Position numbers and translations under genes: made by a program. The notes beneath the pieces were generated by a model. The model did no database searches, was not told the origin of the DNA, and saw nothing but the letters and a program-made list of their open reading frames with translations. A DNA stretch of 64,000 nt from Bacillota bacterium (lineage in GTDB: Bacteria > Bacillota > Limnochordia > Limnochordales > DUMU01). This document shows positions 42,926 through 52,675 of the stretch, in pieces. Each line of letters begins with the position of its first letter. Position 1 is the first letter of the stretch. Location of the stretch: the NCBI GenBank assembly GCA_012839805.1, contig DUMU01000035.1, positions 169,296-233,295 of the forward strand, in the 5' to 3' direction.

Positions 42926-43225
42926 ATGGTACACCTTCTGGGAGAACCGGGCGCGAGCAGCCGCCTGGCAGGGGAGGTGGAACGGGTTACCCAGGAGTAT
43001 CTGGGACCCGGTGCCCAGGACGTCTCCGAACTCGCCCCGGAAGAGCGACAGGAGCTTCTGGAATACCTCCAGGATGAACTGGGGATCGTCCTTGACGAGG
43101 AGAGGGTGGAAGCGCTCGCCGAAAAGCCACGCCTGCGGCTGGACGACATCGTGGCCGCCTTCAGCCAGGCGGGAAGGGAGTACGGCGAAGAGGAGGACCT
43201 CTTTCCGGACGAAAGCGAGTACTGA
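42926..43225 (+). CDS. Unrecognised acidic protein, 99 residues
   Basis: ATG 42926 has AAAGGAG 8 nt upstream. The protein is very acidic in its second half (ELAPEERQELLEYLQDELGI, then EEEDLFPDESEY) and helical in prediction by eye, with no membrane segment or signal peptide. It ends right before a strong intrinsic terminator. I do not recognise it. An acidic helical protein of this size could be an adaptor or chaperone-like protein; nothing in the sequence proves a role. It lies between dinB and the HEAT-like gene. Confidence 0.65.
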   Translation: MVHLLGEPGASSRLAGEVERVTQEYLGPGAQDVSELAPEERQELLEYLQDELGIVLDEERVEALAEKPRLRLDDIVAAFSQAGREYGEEEDLFPDESEY

Positions 43226-43270
43226 AACCCTTTTCGCCTGGGGCCTTTCAGGTATAAAATAGAAAAGGGA

Positions 43271-43296
43271 GAGCCCCCGATGGGGCTCTTTTCCTT
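43271..43296 (+). terminator. Intrinsic terminator after the acidic-protein gene
   Basis: GAGCCCC-CGAT-GGGGCTC stem followed by TTTTCCTTTCCC. A strong rho-independent terminator; upstream A-rich sequence may make it active on the other strand also. Confidence 0.85.
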
Positions 43297-43414
43297 TCCC
43301 TTGGCGCCGGTGACGGAACTAGGGCCGGCCAGACCGGTCTTTTGGGTAACGGCGAGCCTTCGCGGTCGCAGGCACGAAATGAAGGAAAGCGCAAGGCGGA
43401 AAGGGGGATCGGCC

Positions 43415-44950
43415 TTGACGGGGAAAGGGTCCAACCAGTCGAAGATCGACTACCAGCTGCTTGCCCGTCGTAAAGTTACCGATAGCCTCCTGCTCTTGGC
43501 CGATCCACAGACGAGTCGCCGGGAGAAAGAGGCGGCCTTACGCCGCCTCGTGCGCCTGGGCCGTTACACGGTACCGGTTTGCATCGACCATCTTGCCCGG
43601 CGTCCCGGATCGCTGGACGTCGTGATCGCCCAGGTGTTCCGGGCTCTCGACGACCCCTCCTGCCTGGAGGAGCTCGCGCCGATCATGCTCGATAGCCGGA
43701 TACCGGATGAGACCAAAGCAGCGCTCCTGCCGGTTTTTCAGCACTATGGCGTGGACATGGAGGCCATGCCGTGGCAGGACCTCTTCCAGGACGCCGGCCG
43801 CGTTGCTCGCCGCGAGCTTTTGCGTCTCCTGGACCTGGCGGCCGCCGATCAGAATATCACCCAGCAGATTCTGGACGAGCTCGATCGCATGCCACCGGAC
43901 GGAAAGCTCGTTTATACCCGGTACCTGGCCGAGTCCCGTTCGGTTCACGCCGTGCCGTTCCTGGCCGCTTTGGCGTGGAACGAGGACGCGGAGATTGCTC
44001 TGTCGGCCGTAGACGGGCTGGCCTCCATACCTGCTCTTTCAGCGCAGCGGGAGCTCCAGGCCCTCGCGGTTGAGCTTCCCCCGGGGGGCCGGGTGCACGA
44101 AGCGGCAGTTCGCGCCCTGGCGGCTCGGGGGGAGGGGTGGCCGGTCACCTCCTCCTCCCAACCCGAGGTCCGGCTGGATCAGGCCGCGGTTAGTGCGGTG
44201 GATGGGGCCGGTAACCGGGCCATCTGGCTCGCGTACGGGGAGCCGGGCCACTCCCGCCGCCCGTGGCGAGGTCTCTACCTTCTGGTTCACGACGAGAACG
44301 GGATCTCTCTCTGCTTTGGAACCGCTGCTACGCGGCGAAACACGTTTCGGCAGATGGTTCGGCAGCTGCGCCAGGATACGGCGGTACTGGTAGACGATGG
44401 GGAATACGCCGCGGCGCTGGTACAGGACGCGCTCTGGCGCAACCGCCGGTCGGGGAACCCCGTCCCGGTATCGTTCCATTATTGGCGCAGAATGCTCGGC
44501 CTGGTTCCGTTCAAGCCCTATCCTTATACGCCCCGCTTTTCCCGGCGCGAACGCGCGGAGGCCCAAGAAGAGATCGGTGCGGCGCAAACTCGCCGTCTCC
44601 TCGAGTACCACGAGTTTGCCGACTGGTTTCTCGTGGAACCGGCGGTGTACGACTGGGCCGACCGCATTGCTTCCCGGGGAGCGCCGGCGGACACGGTACG
44701 TGCCCTTCTTACCCCCTCGGTGGTGCGCTGGCGGCGACGGCTGGCCCTGATGGCGGACTTTTACCGGCGGGCGGGGAAGAGAGAGCGGTTCAAGCTGGCC
44801 CTGGCCACCTGGCTTCACTTCCGGCCGGGGCAGTTGGAAAGCCTGCCTTTCGCGGTGCGACTGATTGGCAGGAGCCTCGAGGTGGCCCGGGGGAACATGC
44901 GGGAGGGATTCGACCCCCGGCTATTACCCGAGGCCTTCGGTGGTTTATGA
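43415..44950 (+). CDS. Unrecognised protein with HEAT-like helical repeats
   Basis: A ~511-residue protein. Residues ~20-240 look like HEAT/Armadillo-type helical repeats (VCIDHLARRPGSLDVVIAQV, DETKAALLPVFQHYGVDMEA, RYLAESRSVHAVPFLAALA, AEIALSAVDGLASIPAL), the rest is a separate, partly beta domain (VRLDQAAVSAVDGAGNRAIW, LYLLVHDENGISLC, RQLRQDTAVLVDDGEYAAAL) rich in Trp/Arg. The second part has DENGISLCFGTAATRRNTF. I do not recognise the family. TTG 43415 is preferred for a GGGGG SD; ATG 43379 lacks an SD. It starts after the terminator of the upstream gene and is 41 nt before prfA, so it may lead that operon. Confidence 0.68.
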   Translation: MTGKGSNQSKIDYQLLARRKVTDSLLLLADPQTSRREKEAALRRLVRLGRYTVPVCIDHLARRPGSLDVVIAQVFRALDDPSCLEELAPIMLDSRIPDETKAALLPVFQHYGVDMEAMPWQDLFQDAGRVARRELLRLLDLAAADQNITQQILDELDRMPPDGKLVYTRYLAESRSVHAVPFLAALAWNEDAEIALSAVDGLASIPALSAQRELQALAVELPPGGRVHEAAVRALAARGEGWPVTSSSQPEVRLDQAAVSAVDGAGNRAIWLAYGEPGHSRRPWRGLYLLVHDENGISLCFGTAATRRNTFRQMVRQLRQDTAVLVDDGEYAAALVQDALWRNRRSGNPVPVSFHYWRRMLGLVPFKPYPYTPRFSRRERAEAQEEIGAAQTRRLLEYHEFADWFLVEPAVYDWADRIASRGAPADTVRALLTPSVVRWRRRLALMADFYRRAGKRERFKLALATWLHFRPGQLESLPFAVRLIGRSLEVARGNMREGFDPRLLPEAFGGL

Positions 44951-44990
44951 CGGGGTTGACCGATGATGGGAAAGGGGAAGACACGTCGGT

Positions 44991-46076
44991 ATGAAAGCGT
45001 GGTGGGAGCAGGCGAAGCGCCTTGCCGCGGAGTACGAGCGTTTCTCGGCCGAGCTCGCCGACCCGGCCGTTCTCCAGGATCCTGACCGGTATCGGCGTCT
45101 CGCCAAAGAGGTGGCCGACCGGGAAGAGGTGGCGACGAGAGTCGCCCAATACGAGCGGGCAGAGAAGGAGCTGGCCGAAGTACGGGAGCTCCTGCGGGAG
45201 GATGATGCCAAGGCAGCCGACTTGCGGGAACTGGCGGCGGAAGAAGAGGCGCGACTCGAAGCCCGCCTGGAGCAACTGGAGCGGGAGCTCCGGGAGTTGC
45301 TTGCCCCGCGCGATCCCAACGACGAGCGCAACGTCTTCCTGGAGGTTCGAGCGGGGGCCGGGGGCGAGGAGGCGGCGTTGTTTGCGGCCGACCTCGTCCG
45401 CATGTACGCCCGGTATGCCGAGCGGCATGGATGGCGAGCCGAACTGGTGGATGCCAACCCGACGGAACTCGGCGGGTTCAAGGAAGCAGTGCTCCTCATC
45501 GAAGGAAAGGGAGCGTATAGCCGGCTGAAATTCGAGAGCGGGGTTCACCGGGTGCAGAGGGTGCCGGTCACGGAGGCGAGCGGCCGGATCCATACTTCCA
45601 CGGCGACGGTGGCGGTACTCCCGGAAGCGCAAGAGGTGGAGGTGGACATCGATCCCGAGGATTTACGGATCGACGTATACCGTTCCACCGGCCACGGCGG
45701 CCAGTCCGTCAATACCACCGATTCGGCGGTTCGCATCACCCACCTGCCTACCGGAATCGTGGTTACCTGCCAGGATGAAAGGTCTCAGCTCAAAAACAAG
45801 GAAAAGGCATTACGGGTGCTGCGGGCCCGGCTGCTCGACCGGGCGAAGGAAGCGCAAAAGGAGCAAATAGATGAGGCCAGACGCAGCCAGGTGGGAACGG
45901 GTGAACGCAGTGAGCGCATCCGCACCTATAACTTCCCTCAGGGCCGTGTCACCGACCACCGTATCGGCCTTACCCTCTATCGCCTCGAGCAGTTCCTCGA
46001 CGGTGAGCTGGACGAGATGATCGATGCCCTGCGCCTGGCCGGGCAGGAGGCGGCGCTGAAGGCGGTCGAAGCATGA
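44991..46076 (+). CDS. prfA: Peptide chain release factor 1
   Basis: A 361-residue class I release factor that reads UAA and UAG. The catalytic GGQ is in [18 protein letters not shown], the tripeptide reading loop in [20 protein letters not shown] (PVT in place of the usual PAT), and the coiled-coil domain 1 is at residues ~1-100. PVT at this place marks RF1 rather than RF2. ATG 44991 has an AAGGGGA SD. Its stop overlaps the prmC start by 4 nt, so the GGQ methyltransferase is co-translated, an order common in many bacteria. Confidence 0.95.
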   Translation: MKAWWEQAKRLAAEYERFSAELADPAVLQDPDRYRRLAKEVADREEVATRVAQYERAEKELAEVRELLREDDAKAADLRELAAEEEARLEARLEQLERELRELLAPRDPNDERNVFLEVRAGAGGEEAALFAADLVRMYARYAERHGWRAELVDANPTELGGFKEAVLLIEGKGAYSRLKFESGVHRVQRVPVTEASGRIHTSTATVAVLPEAQEVEVDIDPEDLRIDVYRSTGHGGQSVNTTDSAVRITHLPTGIVVTCQDERSQLKNKEKALRVLRARLLDRAKEAQKEQIDEARRSQVGTGERSERIRTYNFPQGRVTDHRIGLTLYRLEQFLDGELDEMIDALRLAGQEAALKAVEA

Positions 46077-47062
46077 GCCGTAGCGTGAGCGGGCCGCCGG
46101 CGGCGCGTAAGCCGATGCCCACCATCCTCGAGCTGATACGCCTGGCTACCCCCTACCTCGCGGCGCGGGGCGTACCCAACCCGCGCCTGGACGCCGAGGT
46201 TTTGCTCGCCGACGAGCTGGGGCTTTCCCGGCTCGATCTCTATGTCCAGTTCGACCGGCCGCTGGTCAAATCGGAGGTGGACGAGTACCGGCGACGCATC
46301 GTGGCCCGGGGACACCGGTGCCCGGTAGCCCTCATCACCGGCAAGAAGGAGTTTTTCGGGTTGGAGCTCATGATTCGCCCGGGGGTGCTCATCCCCCGGC
46401 CCGAGACGGAGACGGTGGTGGAGGAAGCACTGCGGGTCGCCGCGGACCGGCTCAGTTCTCGTCGCCTGGAAACTGCGGGCGGGCCTTCGGCGGAGGGCCC
46501 GGGCGAAGCGCCCGTCGCCGGGGAGGCCGGGCCCGGGCTCAAGGTGGCCGACGTCGGTTGCGGGTCGGGCGCGATCGGCCTGGCCATTGCCTCCCGGGTC
46601 TCGGGCTCGGAGGTCTGGGCCATCGATTGCTCTCCGGTGGCGCGGGAATTGACGCAAGCCAACGCCCGGCGTCTCGGGCTCGTCGATCGGGTGCACGTGG
46701 TGGCCGGCGATCTCCTGCAGACGTCTACGCCCCTGCCGCTGCTGGACCTGGTAGTGAGCAACCCACCCTACATTCCCAGCGCCGAGCTTACCCGGCTGGC
46801 CCCGGAGATCCGTGACTATGAACCCCGTCTTGCTCTCGACGGCGGCCCCGACGGCCTCGCGGTTTACCGCCGGCTTCTGCCCGAGGCGCGCCGGTTCCTG
46901 GCCGGCGGCGGGTACGCAGTGGTAGAAATCGCGCCCGACCGGGGCGAAGCGGTACGGCGAATCGGCGAGGCAGCGGGGCTTAGCTTCCTGCGGATAACTC
47001 GAGACCTCGCCGGGCACGATCGAGTGGCAATATTCCGCAAAGATGAAGGCGAGGCCCCATGA
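46073..47062 (+). CDS. prmC: Release factor glutamine methyltransferase PrmC (HemK)
   Basis: A 329-residue SAM-dependent methyltransferase that modifies the Gln of the GGQ motif in release factors. The SAM motif is [16 protein letters not shown], the catalytic NPPYIP motif is at about residue 228, and the N-terminal helical substrate-binding domain is typical. An insertion of ~25 Gly/Ala/Glu-rich residues lies after [15 protein letters not shown] (about residues 126-150), not usual in the family. ATG 46073 overlaps prfA by 4 nt, and the next gene overlaps by 4 nt. Confidence 0.95.
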   Translation: MSRSVSGPPAARKPMPTILELIRLATPYLAARGVPNPRLDAEVLLADELGLSRLDLYVQFDRPLVKSEVDEYRRRIVARGHRCPVALITGKKEFFGLELMIRPGVLIPRPETETVVEEALRVAADRLSSRRLETAGGPSAEGPGEAPVAGEAGPGLKVADVGCGSGAIGLAIASRVSGSEVWAIDCSPVARELTQANARRLGLVDRVHVVAGDLLQTSTPLPLLDLVVSNPPYIPSAELTRLAPEIRDYEPRLALDGGPDGLAVYRRLLPEARRFLAGGGYAVVEIAPDRGEAVRRIGEAAGLSFLRITRDLAGHDRVAIFRKDEGEAP

Positions 47063-48171
47063 CCCGGGTAGTGCGAGTCGACGATAGAGTCCCTCGCGAG
47101 GAACGCCGGCGGGCGCTGGCCGAGGCGGGGCGACGGCTACGAGCAGGGGAACTGGTGGCTTTCCCCACGGAGACGGTTTACGGCCTGGGAGCGGATGCTA
47201 CCAATCCCGCGGCGGTCCGGCGCATCTTTGCCGCCAAAGGGAGGCCGGCCGACAACCCGCTCATAGTTCACATCGAACAGGTAGAGAGACTCCGGGAGGT
47301 TGCCGCCACGATCCCGGGGCCGGCGCTGGAACTTGCCGGTCTCTTTTGGCCCGGTCCGCTTACCCTCGTCTTACCCCGGCGTGACACCATCTGCCCGGAG
47401 GTCTCCGCCGGGCTTCCCACCGTGGCGGTTCGTTGTCCCGAGCATCCCGTCGCCCGGGAGCTGATCGCGTTTGCCGACCGGCCGGTGGCCGCCCCCAGTG
47501 CCAACCTATCCGGCCGGCCGAGCCCCACCCGGGCCGAACATGTTCTCCGGGATCTCGGGGGGCGGATACCGCTCCTGCTGGACGGGGGGCCGTGCCGGGT
47601 AGGGGTAGAGTCGACCGTCCTCGACCTCACGTCCCGCCCGCCGGTGCTCCTGCGACCGGGCGGGGTCACCCTGGAGGAACTGCGTAGCGTTCTCGGCCGG
47701 GTTGACCTGGACCCCGGCGTGCTGGGCGAGCCCCATTCGGGGCCGGTACGTTCACCGGGCATGAAGTATCGTCACTATGCCCCGGCGGCACCTGCCTGGC
47801 TGGTTGAGGGCACCCCCCCTGCCGTGGCCAGGAAGGTTTTCCAGCTGGTGAAGGAGTGGGCGGGGGCGGGAGAGAGAGTAGGTCTTCTGATCTCTGAGGA
47901 GACGGCTCAGCAGCTTGGTGAACTTTTATCTGCGGATTTGCCGGGCGGGGGCGGCACGCTTCAGGTCGAGGTAGTGGGGCCGCGCGATCATCCGGAGGAG
48001 TATGCGCGGCGGCTCTTTGCTCTTTTGCGCCGGCTGGACGAGGCCGGGGCGAGCCGCATACTGATGGAGGGCGTGCCTCCCGTCGGGATGGGCCTGGCGG
48101 TTGCCAACCGGCTCCGGCGGGCCGCCGGCCACCAGGTGATCAAAGCCGAGCCGGGCGGCGCGCCAGAGTGA
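47059..48171 (+). CDS. L-threonylcarbamoyladenylate synthase (Sua5/YrdC)
   Basis: A 370-residue Sua5-type enzyme. The N-terminal YrdC domain binds ATP and threonine (FPTETVYGLGADATN; KGRPADNPLIVHI; RCPEHPVAREL), and the C-terminal Sua5 domain is linked by SPGMKYRHYAPAAP. It makes threonylcarbamoyl-AMP for the t6A37 base of ANN-decoding tRNAs. Start overlaps prmC by 4 nt. Its last 32 nt overlap the convergent folE gene, leaving no intergenic space. Confidence 0.94.
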   Translation: MTRVVRVDDRVPREERRRALAEAGRRLRAGELVAFPTETVYGLGADATNPAAVRRIFAAKGRPADNPLIVHIEQVERLREVAATIPGPALELAGLFWPGPLTLVLPRRDTICPEVSAGLPTVAVRCPEHPVARELIAFADRPVAAPSANLSGRPSPTRAEHVLRDLGGRIPLLLDGGPCRVGVESTVLDLTSRPPVLLRPGGVTLEELRSVLGRVDLDPGVLGEPHSGPVRSPGMKYRHYAPAAPAWLVEGTPPAVARKVFQLVKEWAGAGERVGLLISEETAQQLGELLSADLPGGGGTLQVEVVGPRDHPEEYARRLFALLRRLDEAGASRILMEGVPPVGMGLAVANRLRRAAGHQVIKAEPGGAPE

Positions 48172-48715
48172 GGGTGATGGCTTCGCTGCGCAGCTTTTCG
48201 TCGGCGGCCAGGACCCCCCGGGCCGCGGTAGAAACTGCCAGGGTCCCCGGCTTGTTGATCCCTCGCATGCTGAGGCAGAGGTGTTCGGCCTCTATCACCA
48301 CCAGGACACCTCTTGGCTTCAACCCTTCCATGAGGACATCCGCGATCTCTTCGGTCATCCGTTCCTGAACCTGGGGACGGCGCGCGATCACCTCCACTAC
48401 TCGAGCGAGCTTGCTCAGGCCGGTCAGGCGGCCCCCCTGGGGTAAGTACGTAACATGTGCGCGGCCAAGAAAGGGGATCAGATGGTGTTCACACATGGAG
48501 TAGAAGGGAATGTCCCGCAGGATGATCATCCCCGTCTGCTCCGCGTCCTGGAAGACGGTGAGCTCTTCCCGCGGGTCACGCCCGAGACCTGCGAACACCT
48601 CGGCGTACATCTCCGCCACCCGGGACGGCGTTTCTTTCAAACCGGGGCGATCGACTCTTTCCCCAATCGCCTCGAGAATCATTCTCACACCCTGCTCGAG
48701 CTTCTCCCGATCCAT
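48140..48715 (-). CDS. folE: GTP cyclohydrolase I
   Basis: A 191-residue GTP cyclohydrolase I, first step of folate (and pterin) synthesis from GTP. The Zn ligands are in SMCEHHLIPF and the Cys of LCLSMRG, with GLSKLARVV and TSTAARG-like STAARGVL also present. ATG 48715 follows AGGAGGG by 9 nt. It is convergent with the sua5 gene and divergent from the phosphatase gene. Its promoter was not found by eye; a GC hairpin (CCGCGG/CCGCGG) lies at 48787-48802. Confidence 0.96.
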   Translation of the reverse strand: MDREKLEQGVRMILEAIGERVDRPGLKETPSRVAEMYAEVFAGLGRDPREELTVFQDAEQTGMIILRDIPFYSMCEHHLIPFLGRAHVTYLPQGGRLTGLSKLARVVEVIARRPQVQERMTEEIADVLMEGLKPRGVLVVIEAEHLCLSMRGINKPGTLAVSTAARGVLAADEKLRSEAITLTLARRPARL

Positions 48716-48930
48716 TTCCGGCTACCCTCCTGGCTTCTCGTGAGCCACCGCCGCGTGCAGGCCACCGGTGGCCAGGGGCTTTGAAAACCGCGGCTTGCCG
48801 CGGGCGTTTGCGAACAGCATAGCATAGCGAGGCCGAACCGGGGGGTGGCAGCACCGCCACGGGACGCCGGCCGCGTTCGCCGGGAAGCGGGCTCTTGTGG
48901 TAGACTCATTGGTAGTGCTCTAAGGTTGGG

Positions 48931-49677
48931 GTGGCTAGGTCAGTGCCGTACCGGATCTGGCTCGTCTGTACGGGTAATACCTGCCGCAGCAGTATGGCCG
49001 AGCCTATGCTGCGCCGCCTCCTGGACGAGCGGGGGATACGCGAGGTCGAGGTCCACAGTGCGGGGTTGGCAGCGGTAGAGGGGGCGCCCGCCAGTCCGCA
49101 GGCGATCGAGGTCATGAAAGAGGAAGGCCTGGACCTGAGCGGACATCGGGCTCACCGGTTGACGGCCCGCGAGGTGGCGGCGGCGGACCTGATCCTCACC
49201 ATGACCAGCGAGCACAAGCGGACGCTTTTACAGCAGTACCCCGAAGCGAGCGGCCGGGTATTCGTCCTGCGAGAGTACGCGGAAGGCAAAGAGCTCGATC
49301 CTCTGCTCGTGCGCGCCCACGTGTTGGAACAGCTCGAGGATGCCCGTCGCCGCCAGGCGATCCGTATGCCACGCCTGAAGCCGGGCGAAAACGCCGGGAA
49401 TACCGGATCTGAGGCCGACAAGGGCGCCGGGCCGGCGCCCGGGGGGGCAGCCGGAGCCGCTGAGGCTCCGCCCTCCTCGGAGGCCCAAGAGTTACTCAAC
49501 TTGCAGGCGGAACTGGCCGCTTATGATATCGAGGATCCCATCGGTGGGGATCGGGAGCGCTATCGGGAAACGGCCCGCCGGCTGCGGGAAGCACTGGCCC
49601 AGGTGGTCGCACGTCTCGAGCGCGAGCTCTCTCCGGGAAACGACCGGGGGAAAGGTGGGAAGAAGGAGAGTGACTGA
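48931..49677 (+). CDS. ywlE: YwlE-like protein arginine phosphatase with a large insertion
   Basis: A 248-residue low-molecular-weight phosphatase. The P-loop C-x5-R is at residues 13-19 (CTGNTCRS), and Thr at position 17 is the residue that makes YwlE specific for phosphoarginine rather than phosphotyrosine. The C-terminal DP motif (YDIEDPIGG, Asp 202) supplies the general acid. The usual enzyme has ~150 residues with these loops ~110 apart; here ~75 residues (about 122-195), mostly Gly/Ala/Pro/Glu-rich, sit between. Phosphoarginine phosphatases oppose the McsB kinase. GTG start at 48931 with weak SD; GTG 48943 is an alternative. No McsB is in the window. Confidence 0.82.
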   Translation: MARSVPYRIWLVCTGNTCRSSMAEPMLRRLLDERGIREVEVHSAGLAAVEGAPASPQAIEVMKEEGLDLSGHRAHRLTAREVAAADLILTMTSEHKRTLLQQYPEASGRVFVLREYAEGKELDPLLVRAHVLEQLEDARRRQAIRMPRLKPGENAGNTGSEADKGAGPAPGGAAGAAEAPPSSEAQELLNLQAELAAYDIEDPIGGDRERYRETARRLREALAQVVARLERELSPGNDRGKGGKKESD

Positions 49678-49693
49678 GGGGAAAACGGGGAAG

Positions 49694-50778
<1,085 letters not shown>

Positions 50779-50793
50779 GCGAGCAAGTGCCCT

Positions 50794-50821
50794 TTGCTTA
50801 ACGGGGGGGATACCCTATAAT
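50794..50821 (+). promoter_or_regulatory. Promoter of the ATP synthase operon
   Basis: A perfect TATAAT at 50816-50821, with TTGCTT at 50794-50799 and a 16-nt spacer. It lies about 88 nt before the first atp-linked gene. Confidence 0.65.
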
Positions 50822-50909
50822 AGGCAGAAGCGGCCGGGATCCCCGTGACCGGGCCATACCGCCGCCCCGGCCGGATGGGCCGGGGGAGCGGGACGGGCAG
50901 GGCGAGCGA

Positions 50910-51158
50910 GTGAGGCCGGGTGGGCAAGGGGGGCCGGGCCTGGAGGGAATACGCTACAGTGCACTAGGAATCAGCCTCGTCCTGACCGCGCTCATCTATC
51001 TGGGGGCCGGAATCTGGGGTGGCCTCTATCTCGACCGTCGCTACGGGACAGAGCCGGCGTTTCTCTTGCTCGGGCTGGGCTTTGGATTGGCGGCCAGCCT
51101 GGGGAGCCTTTATCTGCAGGGTCGGGCCGTATGGCGCCGGGGGAGGTCACGCCGATGA
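50910..51158 (+). CDS. atpZ: AtpZ/AtpI-type small membrane protein
   Basis: An 82-residue protein with two membrane helices (LGISLVLTALIYLGAGIWGGL and PAFLLLGLGFGLAASLGSLYL) and a short basic tail. AtpZ-like proteins sit at the head of ATP synthase operons and are thought to help assembly or ion transport; their exact role is not settled. The GTG start at 50910 lies in a G-rich leader. It overlaps the next gene by 4 nt. Confidence 0.75.
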   Translation: MRPGGQGGPGLEGIRYSALGISLVLTALIYLGAGIWGGLYLDRRYGTEPAFLLLGLGFGLAASLGSLYLQGRAVWRRGRSRR

Positions 51159-51574
51159 GCGGGGAGCCGGGCCGGACCCCGGAAGCTGCCAGGCTCGGGG
51201 ACACCCCGCGCCGGCCTGGTCCGGGAGCGGATCCTGTACTGGTGGTCATGGTCGTTCTCCTGGCCGTGAGCGCTGCTTTGTCGCTTGCTTTCGGCCTTGA
51301 GCGGGCGGCCGCGGGCGTGGGCGCCGGAACGCCGGTTGCCTTGGTGAACCACTGGTGGCTGGCCCGGACCCGGGGCCGGATGGAAAAGCTTTCGCTGGCC
51401 CAAGGAACGCGGCAGTTGCTGTTGACTTACTGGGGGCGGCTCGGGCTCGACCTGGTCGCGCTGCTGGTGGCGACCCGGCTCGGGGCCGAGTTCCTGATTG
51501 GGGTCTTGATAGCGCTGGTCACGGAGATGATGGCGTACGTCTGGGACCAGGCTCAGCGTTTGGGCAGGGGGTAA
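51155..51574 (+). CDS. atpI: ATP synthase subunit I
   Basis: A 139-residue protein with a disordered N-terminus (~35 residues) and about four hydrophobic stretches (VLVVMVVLLAVSAALSLAFG, then AAAGVGAGTPVALVNHWWLA, GRLGLDLVALLVATRLGAEF, LIGVLIALVTEMMAYVWDQ). AtpI is thought to help c-ring assembly. ATG 51155 has GGAGGT 7 nt upstream and overlaps atpZ; the frame is open to 51131. Confidence 0.75.
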   Translation: MSGEPGRTPEAARLGDTPRRPGPGADPVLVVMVVLLAVSAALSLAFGLERAAAGVGAGTPVALVNHWWLARTRGRMEKLSLAQGTRQLLLTYWGRLGLDLVALLVATRLGAEFLIGVLIALVTEMMAYVWDQAQRLGRG

Positions 51575-51583
51575 GACAGGGAA

Positions 51584-52270
51584 GTGCAGGAAAGGCTCGC
51601 GCACCTGCTGGAGGAAGTTCAGCCTCATACGGTGTTTCGTTTGGGCCCGGTAGAGATCACCAGCACGGTGGTGAACACCTGGGCGGCCATGGTAGTCCTC
51701 TTTGTCCTCCTGTACTTGCTCACCCGCCGCCTCAACTTCCTTCCCCGCGGGGCCCAAAACCTCCTGGAGCTACTCGTCGAGTTCATCTGGGGCCTGACCG
51801 ACCCGCTTATGGGCCGGCAGGGACGAAAGTACGTGGGCGTAGTAGGCACGTTTTTCGTCTTCATCTTGTTTTTGAACTTTGCCTGGTTCATCCCGGGAGT
51901 GATCCCGCCCACCTCGGACTTGAGCGTTACGGCCGCCCTGGCCGTCACTTCGATACTATCGGTTCAGGTGATTGCCATCCGGGAACACGGTTTTCGCAAG
52001 TACGCAGGGCGCTTCTTCAAACCATTTCCGCCGATGGTAATCATGAACGTCATTGAACAGCTCGTACGCCCGTTCTCGCTGGCTCTCCGTCTTTTTGGCA
52101 ACCTCTTCGGGGAAGAGCTGGTAGTGGGGGCGTTTTTTGCCATGATCCCCCTTTTCGTCCCGGTGCCCATCATGATGCTGGGTTTGATTTTTGGCTTCGT
52201 TCAAGCTCTCGTTTTTACCGCCTTGACGGCAACGTATCTGGCAGAGGCTGTGGAAGAGGGAGAAGACTGA
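51584..52270 (+). CDS. atpB: ATP synthase Fo subunit a
   Basis: A 228-residue membrane protein. The essential Arg of the half-channels is in SLALRLFGNLFGEE, with FVQALVFTALTATYL closing the helix bundle. TFFVFILFLNFAWFIPG and TAALAVTSILSVQVIA are earlier helices. Subunit a carries protons to the c-ring. GTG start at 51584, 9 nt after atpI. Its c-ring partner is the unusual subunit described next. Confidence 0.95.
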   Translation: MQERLAHLLEEVQPHTVFRLGPVEITSTVVNTWAAMVVLFVLLYLLTRRLNFLPRGAQNLLELLVEFIWGLTDPLMGRQGRKYVGVVGTFFVFILFLNFAWFIPGVIPPTSDLSVTAALAVTSILSVQVIAIREHGFRKYAGRFFKPFPPMVIMNVIEQLVRPFSLALRLFGNLFGEELVVGAFFAMIPLFVPVPIMMLGLIFGFVQALVFTALTATYLAEAVEEGED

Positions 52271-52341
52271 TGTCCGGGGGACGGGCTTCCAACGGCCTGT
52301 GGGTACGGTGCTAAGGGGGGCCAGAGGGAGGTGAGGGATCG

Positions 52342-52557
52342 GTGCAGGTCTTGGCAGCAGCCCTGGTAATGGCACTGCCGGCCATGATGTCGGCCTTCGC
52401 GCAAGCGTGGACGGCCACCCACGCTATGGACGGCATGGCCCGGCAGCCGGAAGCGGCCGGAGAGATTCGCAACAGTCTCTTCCTGCCGCTCGCGTTCATG
52501 GAGGCTTTGACGCTCTTCTCGTTCGTCATTGCCTTGTTGCTCTGGCTCAAGATTTGA
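52342..52557 (+). CDS. atpE: ATP synthase Fo subunit c, atypical
   Basis: A 71-residue hairpin of two helices. The polar loop MARQPEA (residues 32-38) and the ion-binding Glu54 ([11 protein letters not shown]) are intact. Unusual is helix 1: the family's GxGxGxG packing motif is absent; aligned from the loop, those positions hold Ala, Met, Ala and Ala ([10 protein letters not shown], residues 14-23). A Gln (residue 21) lines up with the Gln of sodium-binding rings, but the residue after Glu54 is Ala rather than Ser/Thr, which argues for protons. GTG start at 52342 follows GGAGGTGAGG. Confidence 0.9.
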   Translation: MQVLAAALVMALPAMMSAFAQAWTATHAMDGMARQPEAAGEIRNSLFLPLAFMEALTLFSFVIALLLWLKI

Positions 52558-52675
52558 ATCTGAATCTGAGCGTTGGGTCAGCAGCCCGGCGGGGGTGGTG
52601 GAGGCGGGGCCCGCGTGCAAGGCGCGGGCCGGCGCTATGCCGCCCCCATCCTTCTCGGGCAGGGGGTTGGCAGGG

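Noticed and set aside
43280-43414. Upstream extension of the HEAT-like gene to 43280
   Set aside because: The ATG at 43280 lies inside the intrinsic terminator of the preceding gene and has no SD.
52342-52557. Sodium-translocating ATP synthase
   Set aside because: The c subunit has Ala after the ion-binding Glu instead of the Ser/Thr needed for the sodium site; the Gln match alone is not enough.
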